Source: Bacteroides sp.
GTDB lineage: Bacteria > Bacteroidota > Bacteroidia > Bacteroidales > Bacteroidaceae
Direction: 5' to 3'
DNA: 64,000 bases
NCBI GenBank assembly: GCA_017472925.1
Contig: JAFUNS010000029.1
Span: 1 to 64,000, forward strand
A program made the position numbers and the translations under genes. The notes beneath the pieces are model-generated. The model was not told where the DNA came from. It saw only the letters and a list, made by a program, of their open reading frames with translations, and searched no databases. This document shows, piece by piece, positions 44,755 to 51,850 of the stretch (positions within the stretch are counted from its first letter, which is position 1; each line of letters opens with the position of its first letter).

Positions 44755-46173
44755 TTATTTCTTTTCTAATAGCACTACGTTTTCTACATGGTGTGTATGT
44801 GGGAACATATCTACCGGTTGAACGGCAATCACCTTGTATTTGGCATCAAGCAACTGAAGATCGCGAGCCTGAGTGGCCGGATTACAACTTACATAGACAA
44901 TTCGCTTGGGCTCGGCAAACAGAATCACATCGATTACATCGTTGTGCATACCGGCGCGTGGCGGGTCGGTGATGATGACATCGGGGCGACCATGTTCGTT
45001 GATGAAATCTTGTGTAAGCATATCCTTCATATCGCCGGCATAGAACAGCGTGTTGGTAATGCCATTGATGGCTGAGTTTACCTTGGCATCTTCGATGGCT
45101 TCGGGCACATACTCAATACCTATTACCTTCTTGGCTTGATGCGACACGAAGTTGGCAATGGTACCCGTACCGGTATAGAGGTCGTATACCAATTCGTTGC
45201 CGGTAAGTTGTGCAAAGTTGCGAGCTACTTTATATAAATTATACGCTTGTTCGGAGTTGGTTTGGTAGAACGATTTAGGACCCACCTTAAAGCGGAGGCC
45301 TTCCATTTCTTCAAAGATATGGTCGTTTCCTTTGAACACAACCACATCGAGGTCGTTGATGGTATCGTTCTGCTTATTGTTCACAACATATAACAAAGAA
45401 GTGATTTGCGGAAACTTATCGGCTACATGTGCCAACAGTTCTTTGGTTTGTTCCAAATCCTTGTCTGCAGATATGCGTACCTGCAATAATACCATCAATT
45501 CACCGGTGCTCGAAGTACGAATCATGAGGTTGCGAAGCAAACCTTCGTGATTACGGATATTGTAAAAAGCCAATCCTTTTTCGTAAGCATAATCGCGGAT
45601 GGTATTGCGGATTTGATTGCTAATATCGTCTTGCAACCAGCACTTCTCAATGGCCAATACTTTATCGAATGCGCCAGGGATGTGGAATCCTACGGCGTTC
45701 ATCTGGTCATATTGTACATCAGCCTTAACTTCTTCTTCGGTCAGCCAACGCTTGTCGGAGAAAGTGAACTCCAACTTATTGCGATAGAACTCGGTTTTTT
45801 CGGAACCTAAGATAGGTGAAGTTTCTGGAAGTTCTACCTTACCAATGCGGGTAAGGTTATCGGTTACTTGCTTTTGCTTGTATTTGATCTGGTCTTCATA
45901 GCTCAGACACTGCCATTTACAACCGCCACACACTCCATAGTGTTGGCAGAAAGGGACAGCTCTTTTGGGTGAATATTCATGGAACTTCACGGCCACAGCT
46001 TCTGCATATTTGTTCTTCTTGCGCTTTACCTGCAAATCTACTACATCGCCCGGCACCACATAGGGTACAAACACGACCAAATCATTCACTTTCGCCAAAG
46101 CTTTACCTTCGGCGGCTACATCAGTTATTGTAATCTTCTCTAATAAGGGAAGTGGTTTTTTCTTTCTTGCCAC
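44755..46173 (-). CDS. rlmD: 23S rRNA (uracil-1939)-methyltransferase type enzyme
   Basis: I use the GTG start at 46173 (ARKKKPLPLLEK), because the longer frame begins at a TTG inside a -7 box. The 472-residue enzyme has a TRAM domain (about 10-60), a 4Fe-4S cluster (CQHYGVCGGCKWQC near residue 76) with a fourth Cys later, and the SAM/catalytic part with DPPRAGMH and VSCNPATQARDL, where Cys is the nucleophile. Bacteroidales carry several RumA-like paralogues, so 1939 is likely but not certain. Confidence 0.85.
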   Translation of the reverse strand: MARKKKPLPLLEKITITDVAAEGKALAKVNDLVVFVPYVVPGDVVDLQVKRKKNKYAEAVAVKFHEYSPKRAVPFCQHYGVCGGCKWQCLSYEDQIKYKQKQVTDNLTRIGKVELPETSPILGSEKTEFYRNKLEFTFSDKRWLTEEEVKADVQYDQMNAVGFHIPGAFDKVLAIEKCWLQDDISNQIRNTIRDYAYEKGLAFYNIRNHEGLLRNLMIRTSSTGELMVLLQVRISADKDLEQTKELLAHVADKFPQITSLLYVVNNKQNDTINDLDVVVFKGNDHIFEEMEGLRFKVGPKSFYQTNSEQAYNLYKVARNFAQLTGNELVYDLYTGTGTIANFVSHQAKKVIGIEYVPEAIEDAKVNSAINGITNTLFYAGDMKDMLTQDFINEHGRPDVIITDPPRAGMHNDVIDVILFAEPKRIVYVSCNPATQARDLQLLDAKYKVIAVQPVDMFPHTHHVENVVLLEKK

Positions 46174-46200
46174 GTGCTTTTTAATAAGTTGAATTTGGTG

Positions 46201-46208
46201 CAAAATTA
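46201..46208 (-). promoter_or_regulatory. -7 box of rlmD (TAATTTTG)
   Basis: CAAAATTA on the plus strand is TAATTTTG on the minus strand, 28 bases before the GTG start. It explains why the TTG at 46203 is not a start codon. Confidence 0.55.
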
Positions 46209-46296
46209 CGTATTTTCTTTGAGATTTCTACTATACAAATTAAAGAACTTGATTTTGTAATGTCTGAATAGCAAAAAGTCACTTTTTTTTAGTTGA

Positions 46297-46331
46297 TTTG
46301 TTGGAGAATAAATAGATAATGTATAATTTTG
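46297..46331 (+). promoter_or_regulatory. Promoter of ppdK
   Basis: TTTG at 46297-46300, a 23-base spacer, then TAATTTTG at 46324-46331. The spacer is somewhat longer than usual. The long frame's TTG at 46329 lies inside the -7 box. Confidence 0.5.
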
Positions 46332-46373
46332 CATACCAAATATAATAGAGACAATCTTCTTAAATTATTTATT

Positions 46374-49094
46374 ATGGATAAAAAAAGAGTTTATACCTTT
46401 GGTAACGGAAAAGCCGAAGGTAAGGCAGACATGAGAAATCTGCTTGGCGGTAAGGGTGCCAACTTGGCTGAAATGAACCTTATCGGAGTTCCTGTTCCTC
46501 CAGGATTTACTATCACAACAGACGTTTGTAACGAATACTTTGCAGAAGGTAAAGATAAAGTCGTTGCCCTTTTGAAGGACGATGTGATGAAGGCTGTTGC
46601 CAACATTGAAGTTCTGATGAACTCTAAGTTTGGTGATGTAGAAAACCCATTGTTGGTTTCTGTACGTTCAGGTGCTCGTGCTTCTATGCCGGGTATGATG
46701 GATACTATCCTGAACCTTGGTTTGAACGATGAAGTAGTTGAAGGTATGATCCGCAAGACAGGTAACGCTCGTTTTGCTTGGGACTCTTACCGTCGTTTCG
46801 TTCAGATGTATGGTGACGTAGTATTGGGTATGAAGCCGGTTAACAAGGAAGATATCGATCCATTCGAAGCTATCATCGAAGAAGTGAAGGAAGCTAAGGG
46901 CGTGAAGTTGGATAACGAACTTGAAGTTGAAGACTTGAAGGAACTCGTTGCTAAGTTCAAGGCTGCTGTGAAGGAACAAACTGGTAAGGACTTCCCGAAC
47001 GATTCTTATGAACAATTGTGGGGTGCTATCTGCGCTGTATTTGATTCATGGATGAACGACCGTGCTATCCTTTATCGTAAGATGGAAGGTATTCCTGCTG
47101 AATGGGGTACTGCCGTTAACGTACAGGCCATGGTATTCGGTAACATGGGTGATACTTCTGCAACTGGTGTATGCTTCTCTCGTGACGCTGGTAACGGTGA
47201 AGACTTGTTCAACGGTGAATATTTGATCAACGCTCAAGGTGAAGACGTAGTAGCCGGTATCCGTACTCCTCAACAGATTACAAAGATTGGTTCTCAACGT
47301 TGGGCTGAACGCGCTGGTATCTCTGAAGAAGAACGTGTAGCTAAGTATCCTTCTATGGAAGAAGCTATGCCGGAAATCTATAAGGAACTTGACGAACTCC
47401 AGACTAAGTTGGAAAACCACTATAAGGATATGCAGGATATGGAATTTACCGTACAAGAAGGTAAATTGTGGTTCTTGCAGACTCGTAACGGTAAGCGTAC
47501 TGGTTCGGCAATGGTTAAGATTGCTATGGACTTGTTGCGTCAGGGCATGATTGATGAAAAGACTGCTTTGTTGCGTTGCGAACCTAACAAGTTGGACGAA
47601 CTCCTCCACCCTGTATTCGACAAGGCTGCTTTGAAGAGTGCTAAGGTATTGACTCGCGGTTTGCCTGCTTCTCCAGGTGCTGCTACAGGTCAGATTGTAT
47701 TCTTCGCTGAAGACGCTGCTGACTGGGCTGCTAACGGTAAGAAGGTAGTTATGGTTCGTATCGAAACTTCTCCAGAAGACTTGGCTGGTATGGCTGTTGC
47801 TGAAGGTATCTTGACTGCTCGTGGTGGTATGACTTCTCACGCTGCTGTAGTTGCCCGTGGTATGGGTAAGTGCTGTGTATCAGGTGCTGGTGCAATCAAT
47901 GTAGACTATAAGAACCGTACAGTAGAAATCGACGGTATCGTATTGAAGGAAGGTGATTTCATCTCTATCAACGGTACAACCGGTGAAGTTTACAACGGTA
48001 AGGTAGAAACTAAGGCTGCTGAAGTATCAGGTGATTTCGCAGACTTGATGGCTCTTTGCGAAAAATATACTAAGTTGGTAGTTCGTACCAATGCAGATAC
48101 TCCACACGATGCACAAGTAGCTCGTAACTTCGGTGCTGTAGGTATCGGTCTCTGCCGTACAGAACACATGTTCTTCGAAGCAGAAAAGATCGTTGCTATG
48201 CGTGAAATGATCCTTTCACAAGATGCTGAAGGTCGTAAGAAGGCATTGGCTAAGTTGTTGCCATACCAACAGAAAGACTTCTATGGTATCTTCAAGGCTA
48301 TGGACGGTTGCCCAGTGAACGTTCGTTTGCTCGACCCACCGTTGCATGAATTCGTACCACACGATTTGAAGGGTCAGGAAGAAATGGCTAAGGCTATGGG
48401 TGTAACTGTAGAATACATCCGTCAACGTGTTGATAGCCTTTGCGAAGCTAACCCGATGTTGGGTCACCGTGGTTGCCGTTTGGGTAACACTTATCCTGAA
48501 ATCACTGAAATGCAAACACGCGCTATCCTTGGTGCTGCTATTCAGTTGAAGAAGGAAGGTGGCGATCCACATCCTGAAATCATGGTTCCATTGACAGGTA
48601 TCTTGTACGAATTCGAAGCACAAGAAAAGGTTATCCGCGAAACAGCTGCTGCCCTCTTCGCAGAAGAAGGTGTTGAAGTTGCATTCAAGGTTGGTACAAT
48701 GATTGAAATCCCACGTGCTGCTTTGACAGCTAACCGTATCGCAAGCCGCGCTGAATACTTCTCATTCGGTACAAACGACTTGACTCAGATGACATTCGGT
48801 TACTCACGTGACGATATCGCCAGCTTCTTGCCTGTTTACCTTGAAAAGAAGATCCTGAAGGTAGACCCATTCCAAGTACTCGACCAGAACGGTGTAGGTC
48901 AGTTGGTTGAAATGGCAGTTGAAAAGGGTCGCTCTGTACGTCCTGAATTGAAGTGCGGTATCTGTGGTGAACACGGTGGTGAACCTTCTTCAGTGAAGTT
49001 CTGTCACAAGGTAGGTTTGAACTACGTTTCTTGTTCTCCATTCCGTGTGCCCATCGCACGCCTTGCTGCTGCTCAGGCTGCTGTTGAAGAATAA
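46374..49094 (+). CDS. ppdK: Pyruvate phosphate dikinase
   Basis: The 906-residue enzyme interconverts pyruvate, ATP and phosphate with PEP, AMP and pyrophosphate. It has the ATP-grasp domain (RNLLGGKGANLAEM, SGARASMPGMMDTILNLG), the phosphohistidine domain with catalytic His in GGMTSHAAVVARGMGK near residue 458, and the PEP barrel ending in CGICGEHGGEPSSV with catalytic Cys. Codon choice is very strongly biased (GGT, AAC, AAG), fitting high expression. Start chosen at ATG 46374. Confidence 0.97.
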   Translation: MDKKRVYTFGNGKAEGKADMRNLLGGKGANLAEMNLIGVPVPPGFTITTDVCNEYFAEGKDKVVALLKDDVMKAVANIEVLMNSKFGDVENPLLVSVRSGARASMPGMMDTILNLGLNDEVVEGMIRKTGNARFAWDSYRRFVQMYGDVVLGMKPVNKEDIDPFEAIIEEVKEAKGVKLDNELEVEDLKELVAKFKAAVKEQTGKDFPNDSYEQLWGAICAVFDSWMNDRAILYRKMEGIPAEWGTAVNVQAMVFGNMGDTSATGVCFSRDAGNGEDLFNGEYLINAQGEDVVAGIRTPQQITKIGSQRWAERAGISEEERVAKYPSMEEAMPEIYKELDELQTKLENHYKDMQDMEFTVQEGKLWFLQTRNGKRTGSAMVKIAMDLLRQGMIDEKTALLRCEPNKLDELLHPVFDKAALKSAKVLTRGLPASPGAATGQIVFFAEDAADWAANGKKVVMVRIETSPEDLAGMAVAEGILTARGGMTSHAAVVARGMGKCCVSGAGAINVDYKNRTVEIDGIVLKEGDFISINGTTGEVYNGKVETKAAEVSGDFADLMALCEKYTKLVVRTNADTPHDAQVARNFGAVGIGLCRTEHMFFEAEKIVAMREMILSQDAEGRKKALAKLLPYQQKDFYGIFKAMDGCPVNVRLLDPPLHEFVPHDLKGQEEMAKAMGVTVEYIRQRVDSLCEANPMLGHRGCRLGNTYPEITEMQTRAILGAAIQLKKEGGDPHPEIMVPLTGILYEFEAQEKVIRETAAALFAEEGVEVAFKVGTMIEIPRAALTANRIASRAEYFSFGTNDLTQMTFGYSRDDIASFLPVYLEKKILKVDPFQVLDQNGVGQLVEMAVEKGRSVRPELKCGICGEHGGEPSSVKFCHKVGLNYVSCSPFRVPIARLAAAQAAVEE

Positions 49095-49113
49095 TTCTTA
49101 TTCTGATATATTT

Positions 49114-49148
49114 AAAAAGGACTCATCGCAAGGTGAGTCCTTTTTTTA
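49114..49148 (+). terminator. Terminator of ppdK
   Basis: AAAAAGGACTCA pairs with TGAGTCCTTTTT (12 bp, loop TCGCAAGG) and ends in a T-run. Confidence 0.95.
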
Positions 49149-49193
49149 TTGAGTAAGGGTGAAATAACAAATGCACATTTTCAGTGAAATTCT

Positions 49194-49223
49194 TTTGTTT
49201 CTCCTAACTATTTTTTAGCTTTG
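49194..49223 (+). promoter_or_regulatory. Promoter of the structured RNA
   Basis: TTTG at 49194-49197, an 18-base spacer, then TAGCTTTG at 49216-49223 give a good Bacteroides promoter. Transcription should begin near 49228-49230, at the first stem of the RNA. Confidence 0.65.
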
Positions 49224-49227
49224 CATG

Positions 49228-49540
49228 TTCCTTTGTGGAACAGACATAATGAAAGGCGTTTACTACGCTTTGGTTTTGACATCCCTGAAAACCTAGGAAA
49301 TTTTCAATTGCAAGTCAAAAACAAGGCAACGGTAGATGCCCCGTGGGTGTGTTATATACATACCTACTATGCCTTGATAGCCATTGGTGTATCCGTACAC
49401 CAATGGAACTATCGGTATAGTGGTTTGTTATACCTCTCAGCGTGGGGCTTCGACGTTGCTCGCTTCGACTTGCAAGGGCCATTCCTAGGGGCCTCGGGAT
49501 GTGGAGCGAGCGACAGTGCAGGGCTTCACGCTTTTTTTAT
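49228..49540 (+). ncRNA. Candidate structured non-coding RNA (about 310 nt)
   Basis: There is no ORF of note, yet the DNA folds densely. GTTCC/GGAAC caps the 5' end (49227-49241). TTTTGAC/GTCAAAA (49274-49280, 49314-49320) encloses TGAAAA/TTTTCA (49286-49306). A long hairpin at 49366-49421 has a perfect 11-bp tip, CCATTGGTGTA with TACACCAATGG. GTTGCTCGCTTC (49455-49466) pairs with GGAGCGAGCGAC (49503-49514) with G-T pairs. A T-run at 49532-49538 fits termination. Hairpin loops at 49292-49297 and 49484-49489 both show CCTAGG. It is not recognisable as tmRNA, RNase P RNA, 6S or SRP RNA by motif. Confidence 0.6.
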
Positions 49541-49613
49541 GTCTTTATCATCATTAAGAACATGTGGTTGCCGTAGTCCTCGACCATGAAAAACACTTAG
49601 GGGTACTACGACA

Positions 49614-50303
49614 ATGTCCAAACAAGAAACCTCACAGATAAAATCCAAGGAGCGAGTATCGCAACGGGGTGAAGTGTTTACTGCTGAACGGGAGGTAAAC
49701 GCTATGCTCGACCTTGTGGCGAACGAGTGTCTGCGTCCGGACTCCCGTTTTCTGGAACCGGCTTGTGGCGATGGGAATTTCCTCTCCGCCATCCTCAAAC
49801 GTAAACTTTCCGAACTCAGAAGAAAATACAAGAAAAGTCCTCGTGATTACGAGAAGTTATCCATCGTGGCTATCGGAAGTCTCTATGGAGTGGACATTAT
49901 GGACGACAATGTGGAAGCTTGTCGCGAACGTCTTTTCTCCATTTGGGATGACGAGTACACCGCTCATTGTAAAGCCGAGACTTCGGACGAAGCTCGCGAA
50001 GCAGCCAAGTTCATTATTCATCGGAATATCATCAATGGCAATGCATTGACACTGATGTGTGTGGATGCCAATGGCAACGATACCCAAGCTCCCATCGTGT
50101 TCTCCGAGTGGACACTTATCAATGGTACTCAAATGCAACGCTCCGACTATACCATGGCAGACCTTTTGCTTCATAACGATACAAGCAAGGAAGATGGTAT
50201 GGGAAACCTCTTTGCACTCACCGAAGAGCAAAAGGAAGAAGGCGGCATCTTCTTACGTAGATACATTACTCACTATAAAAAAGTACAAGATTATGGAGAA
50301 TAG
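49614..50303 (+). CDS. Restriction-modification methylase-like subunit
   Basis: The 229-residue protein carries a SAM-binding motif I, RFLEPACGDGNFLSAILKRKL near residue 43, and the preceding VFTAEREVNAMLDLV typical of N6-adenine methylases. A second fold element, LYGVDIMDDNVEACRERL, follows near 86. It lacks a (N/D)PPY catalytic motif, so it is either a specificity or structural partner of the next gene or a shortened methylase. Its stop overlaps the next start by 11 bases. Similar short proteins beside Eco57I-type methylases are usually annotated as subunit M. Confidence 0.75.
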   Translation: MSKQETSQIKSKERVSQRGEVFTAEREVNAMLDLVANECLRPDSRFLEPACGDGNFLSAILKRKLSELRRKYKKSPRDYEKLSIVAIGSLYGVDIMDDNVEACRERLFSIWDDEYTAHCKAETSDEAREAAKFIIHRNIINGNALTLMCVDANGNDTQAPIVFSEWTLINGTQMQRSDYTMADLLLHNDTSKEDGMGNLFALTEEQKEEGGIFLRRYITHYKKVQDYGE

Positions 50304-51849
50304 TTTATTTCACAACGTCTATAATCCGGACGTACTGTCGTGCATAGCCAATCTTAGTAATGATGAGGTGTTTACTCCTCCCGAACTGGCCAACAAGATT
50401 ATCGATATGCTTCCACAAGAGTTGTTTGAGAATCCCGACACAACCTTCCTCGACCCTTGTTGCAAGAGCGGTGTGTTCCTCAGAGAGATTGCTAAACGAT
50501 TGATAAAAGGTCTCGAACATCAGATTCCCGACCTTGAAAAGCGTTTGGAGCATATCTTCTCCCGTCAACTCTTTGGTATTGCTATCACCGAACTTACCAG
50601 TTTACTTTCCAGACGTAGTGTCTATTGTAGTAAATTCCCAAGCAGTCCTTGGTCGGCATACCAGTTCCCGGAAGACAAGCCACAAGGAAACATTATCTAT
50701 CAGCGAATCAAACATACTTGGAAAGACGGGAAATGTGTGTATTGTGGTGCTTCGAAAAGTGAGTACGACCGTGGTGCTGAACTCGAAACCCATGCGTATC
50801 AATTTATTCACAACTTAGATGTAAACAAAGTATTCAATATGAAATTTGATGTGATTATAGGGAATCCGCCTTATCAGTTGAGTGATGGTAGTGGTGCTAG
50901 TACAGATGCAGCTTCTCCTATATATGATAGATTTATAATGCAAGCCATGAAACTTAATCCAAGGTATTTATCTATGATTGTCCCATCTAAGTGGATGGTT
51001 GGAGGTAGAGGACTTGCTACATTTAGAGAACAAATGATAAATGATAAAAGACTTCGTTTATTATATGATTACGAAGATGCAAATACTTGTTTTCCAGGGG
51101 TACATATTGATGGTGGTGTTTCTTATTTCTTATGGGATAGAGATTATTCTGGAAAAACAGAACATTTCTTTTATTCTAAAGATGGTACAATTAGCAAATG
51201 CTTTCATTATCTAAAGAATCAATATTTTGATTATGTAATAAGAGATAGTCGTATTGTGACAATATTAGAAAAAATCGGTTTTGCTGATGGCCGATTCTCA
51301 GAAATCGTATCTACAACAAAGCCATATGGCATAAGAAAATATTTATTTAATCAGCCTGAAAGGTGTATTGGTTCTAATTTATCTGATAATCCTTTTATAA
51401 ATAGTGTAAAAATACATGGAGTTAAAGGTATAAAAGGAGGTGCAAGAAGAAAAACAGGTTATATATCAAGAAACTATGTTACTTCAAACATTGACACTAT
51501 TAATTTGTATAAATTATTCTTTACTACAAGTTACTCCACTGATGCTATTAATCCCCCAGAGGTTATAGTTGCAGGCCCAAATGAAGTGTGTACTGAAACA
51601 TTTCTTCTAATAGGAGCTTTTAAAACAAAAGAAGAACAGTTAAATTGTTTGTCATACATTAATACAAAACTGTTCAAAGTCTTATTATATTTTGGTAAAG
51701 GTACGATGCAAGTCAACAGAAGCGTGTTTGGACTTGTTCCGCTCCAAGACTTTGAAAAGTCTTGGACAGATGAAGAACTATATAAGAAATATGGTTTAGA
51801 CAAAGCTGAGATGGATTTTATCGAATCAATGATTAAACCAATGGAGTAA
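50293..51849 (+). CDS. Eco57I-type N6-adenine DNA methyltransferase
   Basis: Start MENSLFHNVYNPD at 50293 (a longer frame exists but overlaps the upstream gene). The 518-residue protein has motif I TTFLDPCCKSGVFLREI near residue 50, an HNH-like or zinc pair CVYCG near 155 and the catalytic motif IGNPPYQLSDG near 195. The second half (about 250-500) is target-recognition-like. It should methylate adenine in the recognition site and protect host DNA from the nuclease encoded next. It is coupled to the gene before it. Confidence 0.85.
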   Translation: MENSLFHNVYNPDVLSCIANLSNDEVFTPPELANKIIDMLPQELFENPDTTFLDPCCKSGVFLREIAKRLIKGLEHQIPDLEKRLEHIFSRQLFGIAITELTSLLSRRSVYCSKFPSSPWSAYQFPEDKPQGNIIYQRIKHTWKDGKCVYCGASKSEYDRGAELETHAYQFIHNLDVNKVFNMKFDVIIGNPPYQLSDGSGASTDAASPIYDRFIMQAMKLNPRYLSMIVPSKWMVGGRGLATFREQMINDKRLRLLYDYEDANTCFPGVHIDGGVSYFLWDRDYSGKTEHFFYSKDGTISKCFHYLKNQYFDYVIRDSRIVTILEKIGFADGRFSEIVSTTKPYGIRKYLFNQPERCIGSNLSDNPFINSVKIHGVKGIKGGARRKTGYISRNYVTSNIDTINLYKLFFTTSYSTDAINPPEVIVAGPNEVCTETFLLIGAFKTKEEQLNCLSYINTKLFKVLLYFGKGTMQVNRSVFGLVPLQDFEKSWTDEELYKKYGLDKAEMDFIESMIKPME

Positions 51850-51850
51850 T

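Noticed and set aside
46174..46203. TTG start of RlmD at 46203
   Set aside because: It is part of the minus-strand -7 box; the GTG at 46173 gives the expected N-terminus.
46329..46373. Longer N-terminus for pyruvate phosphate dikinase
   Set aside because: The TTG belongs to the TAATTTTG promoter box, and the ATG at 46374 gives the normal 906-residue enzyme.
49228..49540. Known RNAs: tmRNA, RNase P, SRP, 6S, group II intron
   Set aside because: No tag ORF, T-arm/CCA end, RNase P core, SRP domain IV motif or domain V sequence could be found. Kept as an unassigned RNA.
49614..51849. The two methylase genes as one frameshifted gene
   Set aside because: Each has its own SAM motif I and the second has its own start with an 11-base overlap, so they look like two subunits rather than a broken gene.
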